43,277 nucleotides of DNA from Chloroflexota bacterium (GTDB lineage: Bacteria > Chloroflexota > Dehalococcoidia > UBA2979): NCBI GenBank assembly GCA_002707835.1, contig PANZ01000016.1:17601-60877 (forward strand). Reading direction: 5' to 3'. The notes beneath the pieces were generated by a model. It did not search any database, was not told the origin of the DNA, and saw only the letters and a list, made by a program, of their open reading frames with translations. Of the stretch, positions 19,930 to 29,910 are shown in pieces. Every line of letters starts with the position of its first letter. Within the stretch, counting starts at the first letter, position 1. The position numbers and the translations under genes are program-made.

Positions 19930-20775
19930 TTGTATTTAATTGAAATCATTGAAATTCCCTTTATGCAAAGGGCACTAATAGGATCTATCCTTCTAGCCGT
20001 CATACTTGGATTTTTTGGGGTGTTTATGGTGCCACGGAAACTTTCATTTATGGCAGATGGTATAGCACATGCCTCTTTATTTGGGATAGCTGTAGGATTG
20101 CTTGTTGGAGGAATGCCATTACTTTGGGCAATAGGATTGTCACTAATTTTAGGCACTCTCCTTGCAAAAATTAGTGACAATGAATCCATCCCAATGGATG
20201 CTGTAATCGGAATATGCCTTGTAGGTGGCATGAGTGGTGCATTAATTACCATGACGTTTATCCCGGGTTACAAACCAGAACTTTTTAGTTATCTGTTTGG
20301 AAGCATCCTTAGTATCGAATGGAATGACATATATATCCTTAGTGCATTAACTGCGGTGACACTCATTCTATTCAAAGTCCAGTGGCGTACATTAGTAATA
20401 ACTACCATCCATAATGATCTTTCTAAAGTCCTTGGGCTCAAAGCCAACGCAGCAAAATATTTTCTCTTTATTGGAACATCTATCGCATTAATCGGAGGAG
20501 TTAAATTACTAGGAGTAATCTTGATTTCAGCTCTTCTAGTAATACCTTATTCAAGTGCCAGCCTGATCGGAAAATCTCTGAGATCATGTGTGATTTTAAC
20601 GCAGATCATTGCAGTAGCTGGAACAATAACTGGAATATTCATTTCATACATTTTTGATTTTCCAACAGGACCAGCAATCGGACTATTATTGGTTGCAATC
20701 TATCTACTTGCATTCACATATTCGAAAATTAGATCACAACCAATATGGAAGTCAAATCACACGCCTTTAGATTAG
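19930..20775 (+). CDS. znuB: Zinc/manganese ABC transporter permease
   Basis: ABC-3 family: FGVFMVPRKLSFMADGIAHASLFGIAVG; VKLLGVILISALLVIP; TTG start. Confidence 0.88.
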   Translation: MYLIEIIEIPFMQRALIGSILLAVILGFFGVFMVPRKLSFMADGIAHASLFGIAVGLLVGGMPLLWAIGLSLILGTLLAKISDNESIPMDAVIGICLVGGMSGALITMTFIPGYKPELFSYLFGSILSIEWNDIYILSALTAVTLILFKVQWRTLVITTIHNDLSKVLGLKANAAKYFLFIGTSIALIGGVKLLGVILISALLVIPYSSASLIGKSLRSCVILTQIIAVAGTITGIFISYIFDFPTGPAIGLLLVAIYLLAFTYSKIRSQPIWKSNHTPLD

Positions 20776-20785
20776 AAGCAATATT

Positions 20786-21919
20786 TTACCATTGAACAAA
20801 CATTGGCATTACAACATGTACAAAGGATTCATCTGCAACCGGGCGAATTATACCTGGACTGGAAGGTGATGATGTATCAATAACGGCACGATCGGTATCC
20901 ATTACCTGCAAAGCATCAAGTAGATATCTTCCGTTAAACGCAATCTGCGTAGGCTCACCTTCGACAATCGCGTCAATTTCACCTTCATTATCACCAACTT
21001 CATCTGCGCGAGCGGTAATCTCTAATCGTCCTGGAGCATTACCTTCCCCTGGGCTACCAACTAAACGTACAATCCCAGAACCATCTCGAGCAAAAATTGA
21101 AGCAATCCTAGTTTCGCGAATCAACTCAGATACGGAAAATTCAGTATGCGTGGCAGAATCACTAGGTATTAACTGATTATAGTTTGGGAAACTACCTTGG
21201 ATAAGTTGAGCAACCAGTTTTGCGTGACCTAAATCAAATTGTACTTGTGTCCCTGAGGAATTAAATGTCATGACGACATCACCGCTAGTTTCTGTAAGTA
21301 AACGACTCAATTCACCCAAAGCGCGCGCAGGAATAATAACAGAACGAGATTCTACATCTTGTTGAATATCCATTGTATGAACTGATAAACGAAATCCATC
21401 TGCAGCAGCAAAGCAAATTTCATCCGAAGAAATTTCTATATTAACCCCAGTTAGTACAGGACGAGAATCATCTGTAGCTGCGGCAAATACTGTTTGATTA
21501 ATTGCTTTACGTAGTCGGTCACTATCCAAAGTTAAACTAGCAGCATTATCAACTGGAGGAATGGGGGGGAAATCTTCAGGATCTAGTCCTCCAATAGATG
21601 CTGTATTCCTGGCGCATGACAAACTAACTTGTTTTGCACGTCCTGCAAGACTGAGCAGGATCGTTTCACTTGGAAGTGTAGCGACAAAATCTGATACCAA
21701 CCTCGATGGCATAGTAATCGAACCTGGTTCATCTATTTCAGCTGGAATACTATAAGTTATAGCGATTGTTTCTGCGTCAGTTGCTGAAAGTAGGACATTA
21801 TCCCCAGAAGCATCAAATAAAATATGCTGAGTGATCGGCAATGTCGTACGTGCAGGGATAGCACGAGCAACCGCAGAAAGACCTCGGTGTAGCTGTTCTT
21901 GTTGACAGGAAAGGCGCAT
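20786..21919 (-). CDS. dnaN: DNA polymerase III beta subunit (sliding clamp)
   Basis: MRLSCQQEQLHRGLSAVARAIPARTTLPITQHILFDA; ATDDSRPVLTGV; C-terminal VMPMFV. Confidence 0.93.
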   Translation of the reverse strand: MRLSCQQEQLHRGLSAVARAIPARTTLPITQHILFDASGDNVLLSATDAETIAITYSIPAEIDEPGSITMPSRLVSDFVATLPSETILLSLAGRAKQVSLSCARNTASIGGLDPEDFPPIPPVDNAASLTLDSDRLRKAINQTVFAAATDDSRPVLTGVNIEISSDEICFAAADGFRLSVHTMDIQQDVESRSVIIPARALGELSRLLTETSGDVVMTFNSSGTQVQFDLGHAKLVAQLIQGSFPNYNQLIPSDSATHTEFSVSELIRETRIASIFARDGSGIVRLVGSPGEGNAPGRLEITARADEVGDNEGEIDAIVEGEPTQIAFNGRYLLDALQVMDTDRAVIDTSSPSSPGIIRPVADESFVHVVMPMFVQW

Positions 21920-22042
21920 TTTTTGCCTACTTTTTTCAAACGCTGAAAATAATTACTGAAATACACTATCGATCACATAAACTATTATAAAACTGATTAC
22001 TCCCTTCAGCAATACTAATAATATTACTACCTAACTGTAATC

Positions 22043-22837
22043 TTAATTATCATTCATTAAGTTTGGAATCGACATAAGAGAATCAGTAACAAAATCAGGA
22101 TTTGGTAACTTATCCAACATCAAGGCAAATCTAGGATCATTCTCTACTTTTTCAGCATTTTTAATTGGGTTTCGTCTAATCCAAAGAGTTTGAAGTCCTG
22201 CATTATATGCACCTCCAATATCTGCAATAGGCGAATCGCCTACATATAAAATTTGATTTGGTTCGTACCCTGACATTTTGCAAACAGTACGAAAAATATC
22301 TCTATGTGGCTTATATATACGTAAAGACTCAGAACTCTCGACGATATCAAAGGAAAATTCAGTCTTATCAAGTGACGTATGTAGGAAATCTTCATCTGCA
22401 TTAGATAGAACTCCCACATTAATTTTAAATGTAGATAGCAACGACAATGCCTCTTTAGCATCAGTATATAGTTCAGCTTGTGCAATTAACTCTCGCACAA
22501 TATTCGCAGCAGTCTCCGAATCACCCGTTATCTGATGGTGCAAAAATGTTTTTTCGAATTGTCGACGCCATATCTCCCATTGCGAATGCCATCTAGGAAT
22601 AGGACCATTAAGCACAATGTCGGGGCAAGGATCTTCTTGTTTTGGACCTGACAAACCCCAGACTCCGGATTCAGAATATTTATCAACCCAGGTCTTATAA
22701 AACTCTTCATAACTAAAATTGATTTTTTGATCATCTAAAATTTGCGCAATAGCCCCACGAAATTGATCGCTCTCAAACTCGAAAAGAGTTCCATAAGCAT
22801 CAAATAAAATCAATTCCACATTTTGAATTTCCAACAA
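22043..22837 (-). CDS. HAD superfamily hydrolase
   Basis: LILFDAYGTLFEF motif I; VGVLSNAD motif II; YVGDSPIADIGGAYNAGLQTLWI. Confidence 0.88.
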   Translation of the reverse strand: MLEIQNVELILFDAYGTLFEFESDQFRGAIAQILDDQKINFSYEEFYKTWVDKYSESGVWGLSGPKQEDPCPDIVLNGPIPRWHSQWEIWRRQFEKTFLHHQITGDSETAANIVRELIAQAELYTDAKEALSLLSTFKINVGVLSNADEDFLHTSLDKTEFSFDIVESSESLRIYKPHRDIFRTVCKMSGYEPNQILYVGDSPIADIGGAYNAGLQTLWIRRNPIKNAEKVENDPRFALMLDKLPNPDFVTDSLMSIPNLMNDN

Positions 22838-22845
22838 CAGTATTC

Positions 22846-23469
22846 CTATCTGTCATATGAAGCAGCCACACTTAACAACACGCGATCTGCCAATTCAGCT
22901 ATTTCTTTACGTGCTAGTTCAGCATCCAATTCTTGTAGTCGATTTTTTACTACTAAATGTCGAGCAGTTTCATCCAATGATCTCCGAAAAAAAACAACAG
23001 CTTGTATAGCCTGTAACAAAGTAATCTCAAGCTTTCTTAATTCTAAACCATATCGCATCCCGATTTCGTCCACTTCTTGATCTAAAGATTTTCTATCACC
23101 ACGACCAGTTATATAGTCATTAACTATTTCAGCTAAACGATGCCCTAATGGTCTAAGTTTCGATCTCTTCTCAGTACTAAGGTCGCGGTACCAAATTGGT
23201 TCGCCCGAAGTTTGGGCTAGTTCATGACGAATTCGACTGACAGCTTCGTTAGCAAGTTGATCGACATTTTCACTGTTATCAATTAACGCTAATACATCTC
23301 TCTCAGCAAAACGTCTATGTCCTCCTGGAGTTCGAAATACTCGCAGCTTACCAATATCTGCCCATCGCCGAACAGTGCTTCCATTTACCCCTAAAATTGA
23401 GGAAACTTGACTCAAAGTAACCCATTTATCCGGAAAATCACTATTTATATGAGATTGTTTTTGTTCCAT
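22846..23469 (-). CDS. MerR/excisionase-like HTH regulator with an alpha-helical C-terminal domain
   Basis: WVTLSQVSSILGVNGSTVRRWADIGKLRVFRTPGGHRRFAERDV. Confidence 0.75.
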   Translation of the reverse strand: MEQKQSHINSDFPDKWVTLSQVSSILGVNGSTVRRWADIGKLRVFRTPGGHRRFAERDVLALIDNSENVDQLANEAVSRIRHELAQTSGEPIWYRDLSTEKRSKLRPLGHRLAEIVNDYITGRGDRKSLDQEVDEIGMRYGLELRKLEITLLQAIQAVVFFRRSLDETARHLVVKNRLQELDAELARKEIAELADRVLLSVAASYDR

Positions 23470-23547
23470 ATCCTATCGGGCACCATCTATATCTATTCTT
23501 TCACATCAAAATCTTATTCATTGGCATACAGAATTAAAAAATTAAAG

Positions 23548-23859
23548 TTAATCAGAATTATTTTTTTTCTGTCTTGGATCATTTTTTGGAGTATCTAATT
23601 CCTCTTCTGTGATATCAGCTACAGCTTCTTGTGCTGTCTGACCGCGACGCATCCTTTTTGCAATGGCCACTGCAGCAATTATTACTAGTGACGAAGATAT
23701 AGCTGCACCACCAGCCAGAAATTTATGTCTTTTAACAAGTTCTGGGAATCTATCAAGTAAATCATGTGCCAATCTAATCGCATCACGAGTAACTTGATCT
23801 ATAACTTCGCCACCACTTGCTTTTTCTTCTTCAGGCAAATGATCCAATTCATCCTCCAT
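23548..23859 (-). CDS. Small single-TM protein of unknown function
   Basis: MEDELDHLPEEEK start within the ribH 3' end; one hydrophobic segment (AISSSLVIIAAVAIA), charged tail. Confidence 0.6.
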   Translation of the reverse strand: MEDELDHLPEEEKASGGEVIDQVTRDAIRLAHDLLDRFPELVKRHKFLAGGAAISSSLVIIAAVAIAKRMRRGQTAQEAVADITEEELDTPKNDPRQKKNNSD

Positions 23860-24325
23860 AATTAAAATCCTTGAACAGTGAAGCCATACGAATAGCAGCT
23901 GCCATAGCATCGCTACCCATGTTTGTTTTAGATCCTCCTGCACGTGCTTCTGCTTGTTGTCTATTTTCTGCGGTTATCACACCCAACGTTACAGGTATTC
24001 GATACAACCGACCTACGTCAGCAATGCCCCGTGCACATTCGCCAGCCACATAATCAAAGTGAGACGTCTCGCCACGTATAACACACCCTAAACAAATTAT
24101 GGCATCATAGGAATGTGAAGATGCTAACTCTTCAGCAATCAGTGGAATTTCAAACGCTCCTGGACAATAAAAAACATTAATCGCAGCATCAGAAACTCCT
24201 GCTTCTTTAGCAGTATTTAAAGCACCTTCAAGCAAAAGATCTGTTAAATCTTCCGTAAATCGCGAAACTATAATAGCTAATCGAAAAAAAGATCCGTCAA
24301 GGTCACCTTCATAAAATTTGGGCAT
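23849..24325 (-). CDS. ribH: 6,7-dimethyl-8-ribityllumazine synthase
   Basis: VFYCPGAFEIPLIAEEL, CLGCVIRGETSHFDYVAGE, GVITAENRQQAEARAG. Confidence 0.95.
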   Translation of the reverse strand: MPKFYEGDLDGSFFRLAIIVSRFTEDLTDLLLEGALNTAKEAGVSDAAINVFYCPGAFEIPLIAEELASSHSYDAIICLGCVIRGETSHFDYVAGECARGIADVGRLYRIPVTLGVITAENRQQAEARAGGSKTNMGSDAMAAAIRMASLFKDFNYGG

Positions 24326-24329
24326 CTAA

Positions 24330-25628
24330 TTAACCAAAATCTGGCATGGGGCTCTCGAAAATATGTCCCATTTTATCTCTTTTTGCAGTTAAGTAACGAA
24401 CATTATGCTCATTAGGTTCAATTTCAATGGGCACTCGCTCGGTTACCTGTAATCCAAAGCCATCAAGGCCAGCACCTCTTAACATTCCCACAGTGTTTAA
24501 TTCTTTAATTTTTATAGGGTTATTAGTCATTAAACGCATTTTACGAACACCCAAATCGACTAATATTTGAGCACCAATACCATAATCTCTACTTTCAGCC
24601 GGCAAACCAAGCGCTTCATTTGCCTCTACCGTGTCTAAACCATCATCTTGTAAATTATATGCACGTAACTTGTTATGTAGGCCTATACCTCTTCCTTCCT
24701 GATCCATGTATACAACCACACCACTACCTTCATCAGAAATCATCCGTAATGCCGCTTGAAGTTGTTCACCGCAATCACACCGTAGCGAACCAAAAACATC
24801 ACCGGTAAGACATTTATCATGAACACGAACTAAGGTAGGCTCTTCTGGATTAATATCACCAAATACCATAGCAACATGCTCTTTAAGATCTATTCCTGTA
24901 CTAAAACCAACAGCTTTGAATTCACCAAACGGTGTAGGAAGAATTGTTTCACCTTTTCGGACAATTAAACGCTCTGTCTGCATGCGGTATCTAATCAAAT
25001 CTGCGACTGAAGCTATCTTTAAATCATGTTTATCTGCAAATTCTATTAGATCTGGCATTCTAGACATTGTGCCATCTTCATTCATTATTTCACAGATTGA
25101 AGCAACTGGTACCACACCTGCAAGACGACATAAATCGACCGAAGCTTCAGTCTGTCCAGCGCGAACCAGAACCCCACCTTCTTTTGCCCTTAAAGGGAAA
25201 ATATGTCCTGGTCGAGTAAAGTCTGTAGATGTGCTTTGAGGATTTGCTAACACATTAATCGTATGTGCACGATCAGAGGCAGAAATTCCTGTAGTAACTC
25301 CTGCTGCAGCTTCCACACTAATTGTAAAGGCAGTACCTAAAGGTGCATTACCATGTTCGGTCATAAGCGGTAACCCTAAGTTATCGGCCCATTCCTCTGT
25401 CATAGGAACACAAACTAATCCACGTGCCTCACTAACCATGAAATTAACCAATTCAGTAGTAACAAATTGAGCCGGGATAGCTATATCGCCTTCATTTTCT
25501 CGATCTTCATCATCAACAAGAATAATTGGATGTCCATTTCGGAACAGTTCTATAGCATCTTGTGTAGATATTAGACGACTAGAAAAAATCTCATTACTCT
25601 CTGATTCTTGCTTACTTAACCCACCCAT
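24330..25628 (-). CDS. ribBA: Bifunctional DHBP synthase / GTP cyclohydrolase II
   Basis: VDDEDRENEGDIAIPA; CLTGDVFGSLRCDCGEQL; DQEGRGIGLHNK. Confidence 0.95.
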   Translation of the reverse strand: MGGLSKQESESNEIFSSRLISTQDAIELFRNGHPIILVDDEDRENEGDIAIPAQFVTTELVNFMVSEARGLVCVPMTEEWADNLGLPLMTEHGNAPLGTAFTISVEAAAGVTTGISASDRAHTINVLANPQSTSTDFTRPGHIFPLRAKEGGVLVRAGQTEASVDLCRLAGVVPVASICEIMNEDGTMSRMPDLIEFADKHDLKIASVADLIRYRMQTERLIVRKGETILPTPFGEFKAVGFSTGIDLKEHVAMVFGDINPEEPTLVRVHDKCLTGDVFGSLRCDCGEQLQAALRMISDEGSGVVVYMDQEGRGIGLHNKLRAYNLQDDGLDTVEANEALGLPAESRDYGIGAQILVDLGVRKMRLMTNNPIKIKELNTVGMLRGAGLDGFGLQVTERVPIEIEPNEHNVRYLTAKRDKMGHIFESPMPDFG

Positions 25629-25653
25629 AAAAAATCCTTAGCCCAAAAATTAA

Positions 25654-26238
25654 CTAGTTTTCTCTATTCTGAAGTATTTGTTCTACATAACGCGCAAATA
25701 TATCAGTTTCTAAGTTAATCTGATCACCTATATTTCTACGTGTTAGATTAGTATTTTCCTGAGTATATTGCACTAGCGATACCGAAAAAGAATTTTGATC
25801 ACGCCCCATAACAGTCAATGAAACTCCATCAATGCATACAGGACCTTTCATAACAATATATTTTAAGTACTCTGGCTGAACTTGATAGCTTGCAATAATT
25901 GAATCATTATCTTCCCTAAATTGTGAGACACTACAAGTAGTTTCCACTACGCCTCTTACAATATGACCAGATAATTTAGTACCAGTTGTTACAGAACGTT
26001 CCAGATTCACAAAATCTCCTTCTATGAGACTTTGTAAGTTTGAGCGACTGTAAGTTTCATTCATAACATCAAAAGACAAATTGCTTTCACCAATAGAACG
26101 TACAGTGAGATCAACACCATTAACAGCAATTGAATCACCCAAATTAGCATCAGAAGTAACCAATGGGCATTCTAGAACCAACTCACCTGTGCCATGAGAA
26201 AGAACAGTACCAATTTCTTCTATAATCCCTGTAAACAT
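25654..26238 (-). CDS. ribE: Riboflavin synthase alpha chain
   Basis: MFTGIIEEIG; duplicated lumazine-binding repeats; SGHIVRGVVE; CIDGVSLTV. Confidence 0.93.
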   Translation of the reverse strand: MFTGIIEEIGTVLSHGTGELVLECPLVTSDANLGDSIAVNGVDLTVRSIGESNLSFDVMNETYSRSNLQSLIEGDFVNLERSVTTGTKLSGHIVRGVVETTCSVSQFREDNDSIIASYQVQPEYLKYIVMKGPVCIDGVSLTVMGRDQNSFSVSLVQYTQENTNLTRRNIGDQINLETDIFARYVEQILQNREN

Positions 26239-26300
26239 AAGAAAATTCTAACGCGAATTAGTTTTGATTGCTCGTTTATTGTAAAAAATCTAATAAAAAA

Positions 26301-27470
26301 TTAATGAAGTGGTGAATTCCATTCTGGAACACCAGTAATAAGAAAATCATTCCCCAAGGGTTGAATCTCAACTTGTTGAAGAGATGTAACTTCGTTCATA
26401 GATGTAGCGCCATACCCTGCGATCGCGGAAGGAGCAGTGCTTGCACCAATTATTATAGGTGCAATGATCGCGTGGACCTTATCAACCAATTGACGGTCAA
26501 AAAGCGATCCTAATAATACGCCTCCACCTTCAAATAAGATGTTATGCATACCGCGTTGACCACACATTTCAATCAAGGCTTTCAAATCAACACGTGAAAT
26601 ACTTTGTGTGTCTTCATAAAGTGGTAACTTTAACACTTCGGCACCTGTATTTTCTATTCCATCTCGCCACTGTTTAGATGACAATTCTGTTGTTACGACA
26701 ATTGACTTTTGATCTCCAATAAATATCCTCGAATTAGAATCCACTTTGCCTCGAGAATCAACAACGATTCGAACAGGTTGATGCACGTCCAAATCAACTG
26801 GTCCATCTGGATTATTTGGACGTGCAGTAAGTTGAGGATTATCTATAACCACCGTATTAGAACCAACAATAATAGCATCGTATGTGGGACGTTTTTTGTG
26901 AGCCCATAATAAAGTTTCATGACCAGAGACCCAATGTGAATCTCCCGAACTAGAAGCAATTTTTCCATCAAGTGAAGCTGCATACTTTACGGTCACTAAG
27001 GGCAATCCAGTTTTTATGTACTTAAAATATCCACCTAATTGATCAAGTACTGCCTTTTCACATTCTCCGACGTGTACTTCTATACCTGCATTTTCAAGCA
27101 TACTATGACCGCGTCCATTAACCTGATCATACGGATCTCGTACTGCATAATGCACACTTTTAATGCCAGCACTAATAATGGATTCCACACAGGGAGGAGT
27201 CCTTCCCTGGTGAGAACATGGTTCTAAAGTAACGTACATCTCACTACCTTGAGCTTTATCACCTGCATCTCTAAGTGCCATAATTTCTGCATGCGCTGAA
27301 CCCACTGGTTGAGTATTTCCAACACCCACGATAGAACCATGATTGATAATCACCGCCCCAACAGCAGGATTAGGAGAAGAAACCCCTAAGGAAAAAAATG
27401 CTTGTTCTATAGCCTGAGCCATAAATTCAGTAGAAGAAAAATTAGATTTAGATAAGCTAGAGCTACCCAT
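26301..27470 (-). CDS. ribD: Bifunctional deaminase-reductase RibD
   Basis: HAEIMAL, TLEPCSHQGRTPPC, KYAASLDGKIASSSGDSHWVSG. Confidence 0.95.
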   Translation of the reverse strand: MGSSSLSKSNFSSTEFMAQAIEQAFFSLGVSSPNPAVGAVIINHGSIVGVGNTQPVGSAHAEIMALRDAGDKAQGSEMYVTLEPCSHQGRTPPCVESIISAGIKSVHYAVRDPYDQVNGRGHSMLENAGIEVHVGECEKAVLDQLGGYFKYIKTGLPLVTVKYAASLDGKIASSSGDSHWVSGHETLLWAHKKRPTYDAIIVGSNTVVIDNPQLTARPNNPDGPVDLDVHQPVRIVVDSRGKVDSNSRIFIGDQKSIVVTTELSSKQWRDGIENTGAEVLKLPLYEDTQSISRVDLKALIEMCGQRGMHNILFEGGGVLLGSLFDRQLVDKVHAIIAPIIIGASTAPSAIAGYGATSMNEVTSLQQVEIQPLGNDFLITGVPEWNSPLH

Positions 27471-27484
27471 CGCAAACTACCAAA

Positions 27485-28048
27485 TTATCTATAATCACGA
27501 TGAATGCGACTGGCTGCCGGACGGCTTTGACCTTGATATCGTGATTGCAAGTCTGTATGACCATAGGGTTTATCAGCCGCTGTTGTAAGGTTTTGAAACG
27601 AAAGCTGGCCAATTTTCATTCCAAAATACAACCGAATAGGTAATGTTGCGACATTTGAAAGTTCAAGCGTCAATTGACCTTGCCATCCTGGATCGACATA
27701 TCCAGCAGTTGCGTGAACAAGTAATCCTAATCGACCTAATGAAGATTTCCCCTCAACACGTGCAACTAAATCATCACTAAGTTCAACATATTCTAAAGTA
27801 GACCCTAAAACAAATTCTCCTGGATGAAGGACAAATGGCTCATCATCACCAACTTCATGCTCTTCAGTAAGAGCTTCTGCAGATTCTCTAATATCGATAT
27901 ATGCATCTTTATGATTGCGAAAAACTCTAAAATATCTGTCCAACCTCACATCGATCGATGCAGGTTGTACTGCATTATCACCAATAGGTTCAATGATTAA
28001 TCTTTTACTTGCGAGAGCTTCAAAAATTGAACGGTCACTCAGAACCAC
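27485..28048 (-). CDS. dcd: dCTP deaminase
   Basis: [51 protein letters not shown]. Confidence 0.93.
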   Translation of the reverse strand: MVLSDRSIFEALASKRLIIEPIGDNAVQPASIDVRLDRYFRVFRNHKDAYIDIRESAEALTEEHEVGDDEPFVLHPGEFVLGSTLEYVELSDDLVARVEGKSSLGRLGLLVHATAGYVDPGWQGQLTLELSNVATLPIRLYFGMKIGQLSFQNLTTAADKPYGHTDLQSRYQGQSRPAASRIHRDYR

Positions 28049-28130
28049 AACTAACCTCAGAACGGAGAGAATTATCCTTAAATTTCATCAATATCTTGAG
28101 ACTACCTCGATGTGTCGCAGTAGTCATCTT

Positions 28131-28148
28131 AATGGCAAGGCCATTTTT
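28131..28148 (+). terminator. Small terminator-like hairpin with short U tract
   Basis: AATGGC-AAG-GCCATT-TTT between dcd and the SIMPL gene; the genes on both sides are - strand, so role unclear. Confidence 0.25.
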
Positions 28149-28164
28149 AAATATCGTATCTTAC

Positions 28165-28998
28165 TTATTGAATTTCAAATGTCACACTTACATTAACAGA
28201 TATGTCTTGCTGCCCTGGTGAAATAGGTGTCGATGATAAACTACTAGGAGCTGCCATTTCTAGAGACATTCTAGGCATAGGACTTGCAGCATTAGAAGAT
28301 TCAGATATTCGTACAACTGAACCGAGTTGGACTTTGGCTGCATCAGCAAATAGCTCTGCTTTATTACGAGCATTTTCAATAGCGAGCTTGCGAGCAAGGT
28401 TGAGGTAATCATCAGAGTTTTCAACCTTAAAATAAATATTATTAATTCGTATATTATTTCCACCAATAGAAACGGCATCGTCAATAAAAGAACCAATATC
28501 TTCCATCTCACGGAATTTCACAGTGACCGTATTTGTTACTCGAAAACCTATTATTTCTGGTCCTGATTCATTGCGATAATTATATTGCGGCGAGACATTA
28601 AAACGAGAGGTTTTTAAGTCATCATCTTCAATATCATATTGACTTATTACCTTCTGTAAGCGTGACATAGATGTAGATGCTTTTTCATTAGCACTTCCAA
28701 CTGTTTTAGCTATTACTTCTACACCTAAATTTATTTCCACAACATCAGGATCTGCCCCGACCACACCCCTACCAGTAACAGTCAAACCGGTATTATCTTT
28801 TGTATACAAATCAGTATTGCTGATTTCATGCAAACCGCTATTATCTTTTGTATACGAAACAGTATTGCTCGTTTCACTACCACCATTACTTGTAATTACA
28901 AACACAGCACTAGTAATAATGATAGAGCTCAAAATTATCCCGATCACAACAGCAATAGAAAGACGAAAATCTACCATAACAACCTCGAAGATCTGCAA
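28165..28998 (-). CDS. SIMPL domain (DUF541) exported protein
   Basis: N-terminal TM anchor; VTGRGVVGADPDVVEINLGVEV; SRFNVSPQYNY; GFRVTNTVTVKFREME; AGSVVRI-like tail. Confidence 0.85.
   Translation of the reverse strand: MQIFEVVMVDFRLSIAVVIGIILSSIIITSAVFVITSNGGSETSNTVSYTKDNSGLHEISNTDLYTKDNTGLTVTGRGVVGADPDVVEINLGVEVIAKTVGSANEKASTSMSRLQKVISQYDIEDDDLKTSRFNVSPQYNYRNESGPEIIGFRVTNTVTVKFREMEDIGSFIDDAVSIGGNNIRINNIYFKVENSDDYLNLARKLAIENARNKAELFADAAKVQLGSVVRISESSNAASPMPRMSLEMAAPSSLSSTPISPGQQDISVNVSVTFEIQ
28791..28858 (-). repeat. 48-bp tandem repeat in the SIMPL protein linker (16 aa: SNT-YTKDN-GL)
   Basis: tattatcttttgtatac repeated at 28791 and 28839, exactly 48 bp apart. Confidence 0.85.
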
Positions 28999-29130
28999 TA
29001 TCTACTAATTTATTTACTCATTTTACTGACGACATTCATTATCTATCTATAGTATCGTATTCTAAATATTCAAAACAAATTCATCCAATTTGAGATGCAA
29101 TAGAATGAAATTTCCAGCACTATAGTATTA

Positions 29131-29868
29131 ATGAATTACGATCTAAATGAAGAAAAAAGAACAGCGACCTCAGAAAAACATGAGCTGAATAACCATTCTG
29201 AAAATACATATTCAGAGTCAAATCATTATCCTAATCATATTGGTTTAGAATCTGAGAATTTGCTATTTGAAAAATCGCAGAAGACAAAGAGATTTTTTTA
29301 CTCACCCAGGCAACTGTCAGAAACCTTAGAAATAGTTGCCTTGGCGCTAATAATCTTTTTGGGAGTTAGAGGCATAGCACAAAATTTTATTGTTAGTGGT
29401 GAATCAATGTCACCGACATTTCAGCCTAACCAATTACTCATCGCAAATAGATTAGCTTATATTAATATCGATATAACTTGGATGCCTTGGCATACAGGGA
29501 GTCAATGGCAGCCATTTGGTAATCCTGAGCAGGGAGAAATAATTGTATTCGCATTTCCCGGTGATACTGAAAGAGATTTCTTAAAAAGAATACTGGCAGT
29601 TCCAGGGCAAACTATTGAAATTCGAAATGGAACAATATTTGTTGATAACCAAGCATTGAATGAACCGTACGTAACAGATCCTTGGTTTGGAACGATGCCC
29701 TCACAAATAGTTCCTCCTAATAATTTTTTTGTTGTAGGTGATAATCGTAGAAATTCTTTTGATTCAAGATCTTGGGGCATGTTAGAAAAAGATCTATTAA
29801 TCGGGAGAGCTGATTTTAGATATTGGCCATTAAAAGAATTAGGTTTTATAGAACATCATGAGTACTAA
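29131..29868 (+). CDS. lepB: Signal peptidase I
   Basis: SGESMSPTFQPNQLLIANR; FLKRILAVPGQTIEI; FVVGDNRRNSFDSRSWG. Confidence 0.93.
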   Translation: MNYDLNEEKRTATSEKHELNNHSENTYSESNHYPNHIGLESENLLFEKSQKTKRFFYSPRQLSETLEIVALALIIFLGVRGIAQNFIVSGESMSPTFQPNQLLIANRLAYINIDITWMPWHTGSQWQPFGNPEQGEIIVFAFPGDTERDFLKRILAVPGQTIEIRNGTIFVDNQALNEPYVTDPWFGTMPSQIVPPNNFFVVGDNRRNSFDSRSWGMLEKDLLIGRADFRYWPLKELGFIEHHEY

Positions 29869-29910
29869 TAAAATCAATATCAGAAAATAGAAAAATAGGA
29901 GTACCTTGTC

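Noticed and set aside
20786-21919. dnaN as marker of the replication origin
   Set aside because: No dnaA, recF, gyrB or DnaA-box cluster nearby in this window; dnaN alone does not indicate oriC.
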